NCBI RefSeq assembly: GCF_027596085.1
Contig: NC_072469.1
Span: 13,785,914 to 13,849,913 of the forward strand
From: Anoplopoma fimbria
Lineage: Eukaryota > Chordata > Actinopteri > Perciformes > Anoplopomatidae
Reading direction: 5' to 3'
DNA: 64,000 nucleotides
The notes beneath the pieces are model-generated. The model made no database searches and had not been told where the DNA came from. It saw only the letters and a list, made by a program, of their open reading frames with translations. The stretch's first letter is position 1, and every line of letters starts with the position of its first letter. Below are positions 31,582 to 44,015 of this stretch, piece by piece. Position numbers and translations under genes: made by a program.

Positions 31582-32939
31582 GATTTCACCATGAAAGTCA
31601 TTCAACAACTCTGACGAACTAACAGTGTACCGAGTCATCACTTGAAAGCCACATACCTTTTTGAGGTAGGGTGTCTTCTCAGAGAGCCATTGAGTCTTGA
31701 GTGTTTCAGGTGGTTACAGTTAGAAAGTTAGGTAAAAGTCAGAGTCCTACTGGTTCCACAGTCCCTGAGAAGGTCAGAGCTCCGGAGGCTTATGGGACAG
31801 GACTACTGGGACATAAAGATAGACTGGTCAAGGGGCAAGCTCACAACCACCACCACCCCCCACCCACTTTCTATCTACAACCCTGCTTTAGGGGCACATG
31901 TGTTGTGGCTAGAACCATGGCAGGCATGAACCCGTGGGGCGGGTGGGTGGTTGGTAAATTTAGAACGGTGCTTTCCCACTCAAATGACGACAGTGACATT
32001 TGGCATCATGAGGCCAATCAAACTGGGGGCAATAGAAGACAGAGATGAAGCAGGATGGCCTTAAAATCCTGTTACGTTCAAACGCTTTAAATGATGGAAG
32101 AACATCGACAAAAAAGGTTTGGTGAAGTTAACAGTCATTGAACCCACAGTCCAAATTCTCGTAAACACTCTGGCGTTTACATACAGACAACCATGGCTTT
32201 TATATCTGTTCAACAGATATGGTCACAAATGTATACGTTTGTTTGTTTATAATAAAATGAGATGACTACTTTATTTGGAGTTTCGGCTGAAAATCAGACT
32301 ACAGAAAAAGAACATAATGAAGCTATAGAAGTTTTAATTTTATTATGCAATGATGCAATGTAAATTTACTCAAAACATGAAGGGGTAATACAATTATGTA
32401 GTTTTGCACTTTAATAGACTAAGAAAATGAGCCAAATTGATGCAGCCAGGGCTGAGATATCTTGGCTTTTAGCTCCTGATATCGTCCACGCGGCAGAGAG
32501 CAGGATCCTACATTGCCCATAATGCAACTCAATAGGCATCTTTAGCTGGACTTCCTCTGCCTGGTCAATGCCCATTCGTTTTAAATCTCACATGCCTAGT
32601 TTGTAACGTGGCTTTATGTTAACTATTTGCAGTCTCTAAGCCTTAACTAAAATAACCCTGATGACATCACTGCTCTTCATGGGAAGTCTTCCAACTTGAA
32701 TCCAGTCGTCAAAACCCATTGAAGGACATTGATGTTTTGATAGCATTCAATCTCTCTAAAATAGACCTCTGATGGTCTCTGGGGTCAAATCAGAAGTCAG
32801 CCCAATAATCCCTCCCATATAAACAAACTGGCCACACGCAAACAAACTGTACTTATTACAGATAGAAAGACCTTTTCATGAAAACGTGATTTTTAAAACA
32901 CAATTATTGTGAAAGTGTTTTATAGTTCCTTTATTGAGT

Positions 32940-33270
32940 CAGTTCTAACGTTCACCATGATCTGCTGGTTGGTATTCTTGGTAATCCGAACTAGAATCAC
33001 CACCTCGCGGTTGTAAGCCTTGCCAAAGCGGTCATGTTGCAGTTGTCATGTCTGTCCAAAACCTCAGCCCCTTATCCTATCAAATTGTCATACCTAGTAT
33101 ATTAATTCTTGAGTTATGGGCAAAAACATGTTTTGTAAGGTCACAGAGACCCGTGACAACCAAAATCTAGTTAATTCGCCCTTGAGTCCTGGTAGACTTT
33201 TGTGCCATATTTGAAGAATTTTACATCCAGGAGCGGACTGGACGGACGGACAGACAACCTGAAAACATTT
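32940..33270. repeat. Fish dispersed repeat ending GGACGGACGGACAGACAACC
   Basis: A 300-bp block with CCTTGCCAAAGCGGTCATGT, CTTGAGTTATGGGCAAAAAC, AAGGTCACAGAGACCCGTGA and GACGGACGGACAGACAACCT. This matches a recurrent fish non-coding repeat pattern; exact ends and class are not determined. Confidence 0.55.
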
Positions 33271-35589
33271 AGGCCTAACAAACATATTAGGCCTGTTCCT
33301 AGCTGGTGACTCCTAGCCCATTGGTCTACCAACAGGAAGTAGCAGCAGAGACACTAAAGCGTCATAGTAAAAAACAATACAATGGCTCAGTCTGATTTGA
33401 GGCACTCGGGGTGTAATCCTTTCTCAGTGGACATCAAACCAAACAAAGTCCACTAGTGGTTAAAAGTGACATGAAGGTTCTTAGTTCAAAAGGCAGACAA
33501 ACGTCTCATTCATCAGGCTGACTACACATTTGGGGTTCAAAAGCACAGTGAGGGACACCGGGCAGATGGAGAGGAAGGACGGGAATCCACACACACACGC
33601 ACACGCACACACGCTCCGTTTCAGCTGGCCACCTAACAAAGGACACACTGGGCAACGGAGAGAGACATTGGGACATTGCCAAATAGAGGAACAAGGAGAG
33701 AGGGGGACATAAAGGAAGAGGCAGAGATTTCTCATTTAACGTTTTGGATTTTCTTTGTGGACATTAGTATCTGGCATGTGCTCACTGTCATCAGGGACAA
33801 ACCGACTTCAACTATGGTTTTGCGCATCACAGCAAAGAGCACCATCTAGTGTCGACAATGAGGCACAACCAGGCTGATCACCTCAGTGGCTTCTGGTCCG
33901 CTTTGTTGGCTTCGTAAGTCCACCTCATTCGTCAAGATTTCTCACCCACCGATTTGTTTATGACTGTGTGTGAAGGTAAACTCTTAGAAATTATTTATTT
34001 GAGCCTTTGTGTTTTGAATGAAGCTTTTGAGAGGGACAGAGTTCAGCCACTCTCGAGATAATTAGCAGCGGAGAAACATTTGTTTTTCTCGAGCCAGCAG
34101 AAAAAGGTCGGCGCGATTGTGATTTCAATTTAGCCCCTCGTTTGGCAAGAGCTGGATGCTGATTGCTAACATGCCTCCCGACCACACTGAGCTGTCAGCA
34201 CAACACAGGCAACTGAGGGCGAGAGAGCTCGCCTCCTGTTTTCCCATAAACAGACGCAGACAGACCACAACAATGTGTTGGGATGCAGGAAAAACTGGAA
34301 ATATGCATACTATTAAAACCCTCTCCCCGCTCCTTCCACTGCCTCGCTTTGATGAGGGTCGGCCATGCAGGCTGAACTCACACCCAGCAGCTTTAGGTTG
34401 AGAGGAATATTCTGTATACCCATGAAAGCAGGGCATGGATGAGTCCTGACAGCGAATGGATTCAGACCAGCACGGTACCGTTCGGCCCACCAACACCTAC
34501 CAACAGCATGAGAAGCCATTCACAAGGAGTACTGAGCATGATAAACCAACGGCAATTAAACAGAGAAGCAATAAAGGTCTGTTTAAAGTTCTGCCAAAAA
34601 AGAATGACTGATGGGGAAAGAGAGGAGCGGTTGGAGACCGAAGGACAGATATTTGGATATTTAAAAGAATACTGCCCCTTTATTATTATTTTTATGTGAA
34701 CTCAGGATCAATAGTAATAGTAGATATAAAAGGTTCAATAAAGAACCAATGAATAAAAAGTTGGTAATGGTAGCAATAATTATGCAAAAAACAAAAGTAA
34801 AATAATTGGTCAATCTTTTTGTAAAAAAGCATTTAAAGCAGCCGACACGTTATGTTCTCCTGCAACCCTTACATTTACAAGATAAAAAAACAAAAGTAAA
34901 ATTGGCGAGCTTGCTCTGTTAATCGCATCTTTAGCATAGCAATCGGACCCCAAAAAGTAAAACAACATTTCACTTCCCTTGTTATCCCCCAACTAAGTCA
35001 ATTCATCCAAGCTGTGCTCTTCCAGACTGCAGGGTAAGCATCCAGATGTGCCAAGGCGGTTTGGATCAAAGCCTCTTTCTCTCACCAAACATAACCTCTT
35101 CCCACCTGTGATGCTGGGGAACATCAGGCCCACACACGGGACGAGAGGAAGGTTCACCCACAAGCACCTTTTTAGTGCAGAGCGTGAAACACACAAGTTC
35201 GAGCTGTCGTTCTGCAGCCACAAATAGAGAGGGCAGACAAAGAGGTCAGCGGGTGACGGAAGGAAGAAAAGAAATGGGGAGTGGGAGAGGGTGCATGGGT
35301 GTGATAAAAGCCCAGCGCCAGAAACAAAAAGAGAGGGGAAGATGAGACAATAAAAAGGTAGGAGGGAGCTTTTCCTCTCCTTATTTCACCTCTAACATCC
35401 AACACTGCCATAACCTTGGTGTCTACTAGACAGCGGCAACTGTTACACAAACCAGACCCCCTTTTTTTCCGCCAAATCCTGCCACCCAGACTGCCGGCGG
35501 ATGAATAGGCTTTTCAGAGCACATTAATGAGCGGACACATCCAGTGCAGAGAGCAGAGACGGCAATAGAAGATGAAGAAGGGACCGTAC

Positions 35590-35650
35590 CTTTCATAGCT
35601 CCTCTGCTTCCCGTCGTTACTTCAAGAGCAGATTATCTCCAGATCAAGTC
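35590..35650 (-). other. Candidate alternative first exon of SVIL with its own ATG
   Basis: Minus-strand sequence GCTATGAAAG is followed by a donor, GTACGG. The ATG at 35596-35594 gives Met-Lys plus a phase-1 G, which would join exon 2 (GA CTC GGG) in frame as MKGLGSETPIK. The 5' limit is not visible; 35650 is a nominal bound. The donor is only fair and a phase match has a one in three chance, so this is weak. It lies at the edge of a GA-rich, ATG-poor tract that could be an internal promoter. Confidence 0.25.
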
Positions 35651-38600
35651 GGTATCCACGGTCGGAACAACTTGAGAAGCAGCAGGAGGAGATGGCAAGG
35701 ACATAGTAGAGAAGAGGAGGGAGACAGCCAGAGGGTTGGACTGGAAAGGACTGGGAGTCACATGACCAGACTGGAGGGCTCACCAGTAGCCACGGCCCAT
35801 AAAACCACAGGGTGGGTTTGGCGGTGACACTGGTGTTGGCCCGTTAAGGCAGCGAAAGGAGCAGTTGGAGGGAGACGGCCTGGCATCGGGGGGGGGGGGA
35901 TCCCAGCCAGGGATTTATCAGCCGGGGGACGTACACCTGGAGTGTGTCTGACAGCGCTGACGGACATTATGACAATGGGAATTTGTGCTAATGAGGACGA
36001 AGTGGTGGGAGGGGGGGAGCGAGCGGGCCGAGTCACCCAGCAGAGATAGAAAGGGGGGAGGAATTCCTTTTTATCCTTTCCAGCGGGCCCTGATGAGTCC
36101 AACAGAGAGACAGTAAACCAGAAAAAGCAACGGCTCGAGGGCAGAGGGAACAACTTTCCCACATGGCTGAAGACCAACGGCCGTAACTGACAAGCACAGA
36201 CGCAAACATTATTCCAGTTCCTACAGCAGATGAGCGACGGTGCTGCATCACTCTGACAGTTTGATGGATAGTTTTCCTCTAGGTCGGAGGTCAAACAGAC
36301 TGAGCTGGGGTCGTGTTTTGTATCAGAATTCAAGGCTGATTCAAAGCCACCGACACAAAATGCTAAGATGAAATGGGGTGTAGCATGACTTTTATAATAA
36401 TCTGTATCCTGAAAGCTAAACATTTTGACCACAGAGTTTAAAAGGTTCTGTTTTTTTTTTAATCAACCTGGAACAGCATATAGAGGTGCCATTACCCAAT
36501 GGACCAAGAGAGCTCTCTAGTGAAACTAGAAGCAGATAAATAAAGGTTTATTTTGCAAATGTATTCAATTTTATAAGTAATGAAAGTTATTTTCATTTAC
36601 AACATCCACTGGTTGCTGCAGTTGCTAATTCTTCTACCGCCTACAAACTGTAGTTTTTCTGTCAACGGCGCATTTGTTGTTTACATAACTCACAGGGAAG
36701 GCAGAATATTCCCACAATGCAGGTTTTAGGGAGCATTTTTCTTAAACTGGAACCAGCTAATGCTGAGGAGTTTTCCGTGTCAAATAACCAAAACAATGTG
36801 TAGTTGTGTAGTGCGGAGGGGAAGTTTAACTATCCATTACTTAGTTATTCCCTAGGTAACCCTTTTGTCTTGCACATAGTTATTTGATTAATTGTTGAGA
36901 CAGAAATGTCGATCAGTCCAGCCTTAAGGACATCCTGAATACATAAATTCACTGTAAGCTTTTAAAGATTAATGCTGTTCCATGTCAGCTTTTGTCTCTT
37001 GAATTCAGGTAGCTACAAGCACTTCCTTGTTGGTGAAAGGCCAAAGGTCAATAGCCGTGGTCAGAGAGAAACCTCCAGTATAGTGGAGTAGAAGAACAGT
37101 GACCAGCTGGTACTTAAATGAGCAATATTAGCCAGATATAGCATCAAAGAACCATGAGAACACTTTTAAGAGCATTTCAAACATTATTGTGTTGGAAAAC
37201 AAGCATCGTGCCAAGTCCGATAACGGTCGAAAGTAGAACGAGGCCCAAAGTAAGCCATCCAAAAAACAGAGTGAGTGAATGTGGCCAAAAAATGTGGCCA
37301 AAAAAGTGGCAAAGACTGGTTAGTAACCATTAACTTAAGATACAATACTGGGCTCTTTCAGCTCTGTGATGGATTTATATTTTCGTGTTTACAGACCAAA
37401 TGTAGCCTAAATCAGGCTTGGACATGCAGTAGAAAAGTGCATGCCTGTGCACTCCTCCTGCACATGGTAGGATTACGAGGCTGTGGGTGTGTACGCAAAT
37501 ATTGTGTACACACACACAAAGCCACACACTCCTTCAATCCCTGGGCATTCCGTCCGCAGCATGCTTGCCTATAAAAGGCAGCAGGCTCTTAGCTCCAGCG
37601 TGGCATCCGACCGGTGACAATGATGAGTGGCACCAGGTGTAGGTGTGTGTTCATGTAGTCAGACTTCGGCACTCCATGATGACTCCTCTGTGGCTCATAC
37701 CCCACTTCTGATCAGTGCTAACTGGCTGGATACAAAAGGGGGGGGGGTGAACAGCACCTGGAGCAACTTGATAACATCCAACATGGTGACCTCACACACT
37801 CAGCTGCGTCAGGATCTGTTATTGGGATTAGACAGGGGCATAAAAATATTTTTTCTTGATGATTAAACCCATGTGGGCGGGGTTTCTAATAGCGTCAAGG
37901 CTGTCAATCAGATGCGACTACGCAAACTGAATCCTAAATATTTGCACTGAAACTACAGGCACAACCGATTAGCAACCTCTATTTGATACAGTGTTTGCGG
38001 TCATTGGGAAGTATCCTGTTTCAGCATGAGTCATGTCCATCTCCTGAGAACCAACTATGAATCTTTCACTGACGCATGCGAGGCGGGATGTCGGAAAAAC
38101 ACACTGCTGTGTTAGATCGATGGGTAACTGTCGACAATTGTTTGGTTATAAGTATGTGCAGCAGACACGCAGCACACATATGATTCTTATTTGGAAGGAG
38201 CAATGTGGGTGGATTTGGTGATGTATAGAGTCATGAGGGGTTCAGGGGGCTGAAAAGTAAATTACAGTTTGGGCAAACAGCAGGAAGCTTTTTTGTAGTT
38301 TTGGTGGTCATGTAATATTGGTTATGGTAACGTTGTACTTACTGGCACAATACATTTATTGAAGACAACACAATGAGAGTATGAACTTTTTCGTAATCAA
38401 CTCAGAGCTTTCGTGGTGGCTTTAGAGTAGAAGTGTACACTTTAGATATTTTAGTGCATAAATCAAAGTGAAACCGTTGAAGTGGTGGGAACAAAAATAG
38501 GACTGACAGTTGGAATGACACCCTAAACTGTGATCTTGGAATATGGCGACATTGCTAAAAAAGCAGTCCATTGGTAAGAAACAGACAATAGTTTGGCTGC

Positions 38601-39449
38601 ATGATTGAGGATGATTGGAGGGATATGAAAGGTTGTAATTTGTGTTACACAAAACAGATTTTTTTAGGAGTTTCTTCATTTCTGTTTGGGGCCTCAAAAA
38701 ATGTTTCAGATTTGAAGAAAATAAAAATAATTGTTTTGGTGGAACTGCTAGACACTCATGTCAAGGAGACACAACTTCAGTTTGAGAGGTTACAAATCAA
38801 ACACTTGGGAACCACTGATCCAAAAAGCCACTTCATAACGGAGGTATGAATAGCAGTGAGCTAGTGAGTGAGAATTTTTGTTAAACAACCCTATCATCAG
38901 AAAGCTAATATTACATTTAATTCTGCAAAAACCCTGGTACACGTTCCTGTACATCCCAAGCCAACAGTATTCATTTTCCTATTTGTACATGGTAACAACA
39001 ATATGTTAAAGGATAGGACAATAAAGGTGTGATTAGTCCCTCCAAAACTAACAAGAGAGTTAGGGTATGCTGATAACAGTACTACTTAAGCTGGTGTTGT
39101 GGTTTGTCTTATCCAGTGGCAGAAATCATGCTTTTACAAACTGCTATTTTCATTCAAACACAGGTCACAAGAGAACTCTGAATGGCAAAAAACTGTCACC
39201 TGAGTGGGTTAACCTCTAACCCACATGTCCTTTCTTTTATAAATGCCAATATTGTTATTGTTTTTAGTTTCAATATTTTAAAAAAATACAGGCCAACGAT
39301 GACCAGAATCTAGTTCTTTGTGTGACAATATTAGAGTGAGTGAAGTAGGAATAAACATGTTGGTGAGTGGATCAAAGTCCATCAGGGTCTCAGCTAAAGC
39401 ACGCAATGCACTCTACCACTCACTCCCTGACACAATTAGGCCACTCAAG

Positions 39450-39492
39450 CCTCTGTGTGTGTATGTGTGTGTATGTGTGTGTATGTGTGTGT
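39450..39492. repeat. (TGTGTGTA)n compound repeat
   Basis: Three or more tandem TGTGTGTATG units followed by unique DNA; a separate AC tract follows at 39570. Confidence 0.85.
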
Positions 39493-39569
39493 ACTTGGCA
39501 ACACACTGCCTATTGTGTCAACACAACAGCTGCTGAGGTCTAATCTTTCTAGCATCTAGAAAGACATAC

Positions 39570-39611
39570 AACACACACACACACACACACGCACACGCAC
39601 ACGCACACGCA
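39570..39611. repeat. (AC)n with GCACAC variants
   Basis: AC repeats grading into ACGCAC units; non-coding. Confidence 0.9.
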
Positions 39612-39988
39612 GCGGAAAGTTTGTGCATCCGTGCCAGTGAGAGTGTTGGATTATTAATATTAGAGGAGTGTGTTATCAGTGTGGACTGCCCGCATCACTG
39701 CCTCTGCTCTGGGACAGCTGACACGAGCACTAATTGGTCATTTAAAGTGACGTGGAGGCTCGATATACTCGCAGCACGATGAGATAACGCGCTATAGAAA
39801 CAACTGACGGGGGCCTTTTGCGGAAATGTTGATGCTACAATGCTGAGAGGCTACCCCATCGTTCAAGAAATAGACTGGCATTCTAAGAAAATGTCAATTG
39901 GCTTTCTTGTTTAGAGCTGAATGAGAACATTGATACCACTCTCATATCTTTGCATTAATTAGGGAACCAGAGCAGCGAGTTGGTTATC

Positions 39989-40223
39989 TTAGCTTAGCTT
40001 AGCTCAGCATAAAGACTGGAGGCAGGAGGAAACGGCTAGCCTGGCTATGTTAGTAGCTACTGAAGCTTGTAAAACCACAACTCGTAGTTTTCACCGTATG
40101 GTTTTTGTATGAATGTGTTCATTGGACAAGCATTGGAGGAGTTTGTGGGTGTATTTCAGAACTTAGGACAGAGCCAGGCTAGCTGTGTCCTCCTGTTGCA
40201 GACTTAATGCTAAGCTAAGCTAA
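39989..40223. mobile_element. Palindromic MITE with about 55-bp inverted arms
   Basis: The left arm (39989-40046: TTAGCTTAGCTTAGCTCAGC, AAAGACTGGAGGCAGGAGGA, GGCTAGCCTGGCT) and right arm (40172-40223: AGCCAGGCTAGCTGTGTCCT to GCTAAGCTAAGCTAA) are imperfect reverse complements around a spacer of about 125 bp. No coding content. This is the structure of a short non-autonomous DNA transposon that is frequent in fish. Confidence 0.75.
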
Positions 40224-41509
40224 TTCAAGCCAATCGACACCTAGCTCTAGCTCTCTTGGTGGAAAAGTAAACTACATTAAAGAGTACATTTTGTACTTTG
40301 AATTCTATGCTACATTATAGTTTACACTCCACTGCATTTCATTTTATATTTCATAAATGTATATTTTACTGCAGATTTTTAGTTCTACACTATTTTATGC
40401 CTTATAATTCTTTCTTTCGTTTTATACATATTTAATGAGCATTGATGGATTGAATGAGATCATTTTCATTGCCAACTACCGATTCTCTGTAATTGTTGTG
40501 CACATGATAATAAACCAACCTTCTCATACACAGTCTATGCAAAGAATATGAAACATGAAACTTGTGCCGTTTATTCCTCCAGATGTATTTGACAGCCATG
40601 GTTACTAGTTACATCACACAGTTAAAGATAAAAACTAATAGTTCCCAAAATCTTTGGCCTGTGACTCCTGACAATAAGAACAGTGTCTACTCTGTGACCA
40701 CTGATATGTTTGGAGTTGTTTAATGCAAAAATACTAAGATTAATCACAGGTGCAATTTTTCTGAAAAAACTGTACTTTTACTTTAGATTTTTTGTTATTT
40801 ATTTTTCTGACAATACTTCTCTTCATTTACTTCCGTAGGATTTTAAATGCGTATATTTAAATTGTATTATAATCGTTACATTGTTGTATTGGTATGAGTA
40901 CTTCTTTCATCACTGTAGTTATTGCAAAGATGTGAAAATGGTTTTGATCTTCTCAACCAACCCTTAGGATTATGTGTGTATCCAAAAATGTCAAACTGTT
41001 CCTTTAAAGACAACACAAAATAGTATTTTGAGCATCTTACTTCTATAATTTCTCTCAAAGGGCTTTAAAATAGACTAATGTATTTGGCAGCCATATTGGT
41101 GCTCTGTAAGACAGCAACAGTTTTGAGCAGCTGGTTTTGTTATTAATTGTGCAACCTGGCAAGTTCAAGGAGTGAATAAATAAACCCGGTGAGTTTCTAA
41201 AAACTGTTGTAAACAAAGAAAAAATATAGAGAAAGTATCTTTTTACGACTAACAACTCTTTCTTGAAAGAACATTTCTGGCTATTTTACAAAGCACCCAA
41301 AGTGCATCAAACTATTTTTAAAAGACTTTATGATCTGAGGTTTCTTTATTATATCGTAAAAATATACGACCCCTCTTAAAAATACTAAAAGTAGAATCGA
41401 GTGCTAACTTTAAGTAAACATTTACTTAAAGTAATACTACCAAAACCAAATTACGAAGTCCAAAACTACTTAAAAAAATAACAACTAACAATAACAATAA
41501 TAACAATAA

Positions 41510-42060
41510 TAACAATGCTCAAGGCATTCTACCAGTCTGTGGTAGCCAGCGCCCTCTTCTTCGCTGTGGCGTGCTGGGGTGGTGGCATCAGGACTGGAGA
41601 TGCCAACAAGCTCAACAAGCTGGTGAGGAAAGCCAGCTCTGTGGTGGGTCTGGAGCTGGACAGTCTGGAGTCAGTGGGTGAGAGGAGGATGAAGGCCAAA
41701 CTCATCCTGGACAATCCCTCTCACCCTCTCCATGAGGAACTGTGGCAGCTGGGCAGCTCTTTCAGCCATCGGCTGATTCTGCCAAAGAGCAGGACGGAGC
41801 GCTTCAGACGCTCATTTGTGCCCACTGCCATCAGACTGTACAACAACAGCGGAGACCACAGTCTGTCATCATGCTGACCAGCCCCCCTCCCCCATGTGGA
41901 TATACTGTACATTTTTGTATTCTTATTTTTTATTTTATTCTATTTTTATTTTTATTTTATTGTATAATATGTGTATTTATTATCTGTTTCTGTGTAGTTG
42001 AGCTGCTGCAACACTTGAATTTCCCCCATGGGGATCAATAAAGGAATATAATAATAATAA
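41510..42060 (+). mobile_element. 5'-truncated LINE (L2/Rex1-like) 3' end
   Basis: An open frame at 41515-41874 encodes the terminal part of a LINE polyprotein: FAVACWGGGIRTGDANKLNK, VVGLELDSLESVGERRMKAK, DNPSHPLHEELWQ and FVPTAIRLYNN. After the stop comes an AT-rich 3' UTR ending in the hairpin-prone TTTCCCCCATGGGGATCAAT and a (TAA)n tail, the 3' signature of L2/CR1-type LINEs in fish. The 5' side adjoins an AAC/AAT-rich tract (about 41479-41515). The catalytic RT and endonuclease domains are absent. The L2/Rex1 label is from memory of the family. Confidence 0.85.
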
Positions 42061-42459
42061 AAATCCAAAACTATAATATCTATAAACGCAAAAAAACACA
42101 CACTAAACATAAGCTGTTACCATGGCAATGAGTTTTGCATTGTCGATACAAGCAGGGTCTGTTGTTGATTCACCTCATCATAGCAACACATGATGTCATT
42201 GACAAATTGTTACCAATGACTGGTGGAAGTGAACAAGGGAAACAGAGAGAGGCCTTGTAAAGGTCGGCTCATATCCGGCTGACCCCAGGACAGGAAGGGG
42301 CCGATTCCTCTCTTCCTACTGGGCTCAATGGGCCACGCTGCTCAGTAATGTACACTATGTCCTCTTGGCTGCAGGTGATGTGTCTTTGTGTCCCATGAAA
42401 CTCGGAGAGAAGAATGGGTTTTCATGAGAGGAGCAAATGGACTCAGCTGATGTACTTAC

Positions 42460-42519
42460 AAGATGACCATTGAGACGGAAGAATTTCAATGTTCCTTGGC
42501 CCCTGAACGCCACCCGGTC
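42460..42519 (-). other. Candidate upstream (5' UTR) exon of SVIL
   Basis: This is a 60-nt interval with textbook splice signals on the minus strand: TTTGTTTTCAG before GACCGGGTGG, and CATCTT before GTAAGTAC. Joined directly to coding exon 2, the exon-2 frame would be preceded by T+GA, a stop, so it could not extend the long N-terminus. The first downstream in-frame Met would then be the conventional one in exon 4. It might instead belong to another transcript. There is no homology to support it, only splice signals and orientation. Confidence 0.4.
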
Positions 42520-43975
42520 CTGAAAACAAATGATTGACTTAGTCAGCACAGTGTGTCGGGGATTCACACTTAATATTTAAGCTGTGCTAAGGGTTTCATT
42601 TTCCTTTTAAATAGTGCAATACCAGTCCAAATTCACACCAGTCCACTCGTTTATTTTATAAAAGGAATAAAGCTTGACATGTGAGTGAACAACTACTGCT
42701 GATTACGTTCACATAAAAAACCTATGTATATGAATGAGTGAAGCAAACCTTTAAAAGAGTGATTTGCACATCAAATGCCTGTCAATTACTGGACAACAGT
42801 TCAGCATTGTCTCTGTGACCTATATCAGCGACTATACCCACCGTGCACATGACAGACACTACAGGTCTGTGAACCCGTTGGCTCTGTCGCAATAACATAG
42901 TGAGGAGAATGCAACACAGACAGACAGGATATTTCAGAAATCACGGGTGGGCAAATTGAAAAAATATACCTATTATACCATAGCATCTACCCCCTTTTTA
43001 ATATTTCTGGATGTTCCAGCTATTTTGCAATTTATTCACATTTTTGTATGATTTATGCACCTTTATTTTGTGTGCATTAAATTGACTGGATTATGCACAG
43101 TGAAAGCTTTAGGAATTTTTTTCATAAATGCTTCTTTGAGTAAAATGTGTTAAGACCCACACTTGAAGCCCAAGTTCCTGTCAATAATAAACTGTATATT
43201 AATATACTTACATTGCTTATTTGCTGTAACGAATAAATGTCACATAAACAACTTTAAATATTAAAACACAAAAATCACTAACTCAACAAAGTGAATCTCA
43301 ATCTCGGTGCAGTTCCTTCTAGCTACCAATAGAGGCCGATAAAAGGATTTAAATGGCAAAAAAAATAAAAAAAGATCCTGAATCAGATTAAAGTCCAGAC
43401 TGATAGTTGTACATGGCACACACTATTTGAGCCTCACATCTGCTCTTAAAAGCACTTTGGGAGATCTTAATGTGTAAAGAAGCGTTAATGGAGAGCAAAC
43501 TAGTGATCTGGAACACACAATATGGGCGCCGCAGATCCAAAAGGTCACACAGCCACTAAACAGCATGCTGTTCCAGGTTAACAGGCTTTATATCTTCACG
43601 GTTTTCATTTTCCTTTTTGTTTTGTTCAAAAAATAAACTGAGTTTAACTTCAAATTGACTCTTAGCCACAAAGTGCTTTTTTGAGATTGATTTACTGGCG
43701 GTGAACACGAGAGGCGAGGTTGTTTTGAGGATTATAGACCAATAAATCATTCCTGTTTTACATGTTTTTAGTCCCGTTTTAATGCCATGGCAACCAAGCC
43801 CACCCAAACCATACTTCCAACATACGTCAGCTATTCAGCAAACGCTGATAGAAAAGCCACAAGCACAACATGAACGTTACAGGTAGACTCTGGTTTCATC
43901 TCCAGCACTGAGCTACGTCTCCCAGCAGGAGAAACTTGCTCACTGAGCATCTGCTTTCAATAGCTTTCCCAGCCT

Positions 43976-44015
43976 ACTCCTCCTCCTCCTCCTCCTCCTC
44001 CTCCTCCTCCTCCTC
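43976..44015. repeat. (TCC)n trinucleotide repeat
   Basis: About 13 TCC units. The poly-Glu shadow frame on the minus strand has no supporting homology or splice context. Confidence 0.95.

Larger units (their letters stand above)
19220..35580. other. Non-coding 5' flank or upstream intron of SVIL, left half
   Basis: No convincing exon. It contains GA-rich low complexity to about 20060, the poly-A tracts at 23694-23714 and 31550, an AC tract at 25821, and repeats at 29600 and 32940. Open frames of 60-178 codons here are composition-driven or lack homology and splice context; none is reported as a gene. Confidence 0.6.

Noticed and set aside
31701..32048. 115-codon plus-strand frame
   Set aside because: No homology, no splice partners, AT-rich surroundings; length is within chance expectation for 64 kb.
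35758..36432. 224-codon minus-strand frame
   Set aside because: No recognisable domain, no splice context and proline/serine-rich chance composition next to poly-G tracts; not reported as a gene.
41529..41912. Minus-strand frames over the LINE
   Set aside because: Antisense shadows of the LINE polyprotein fragment.
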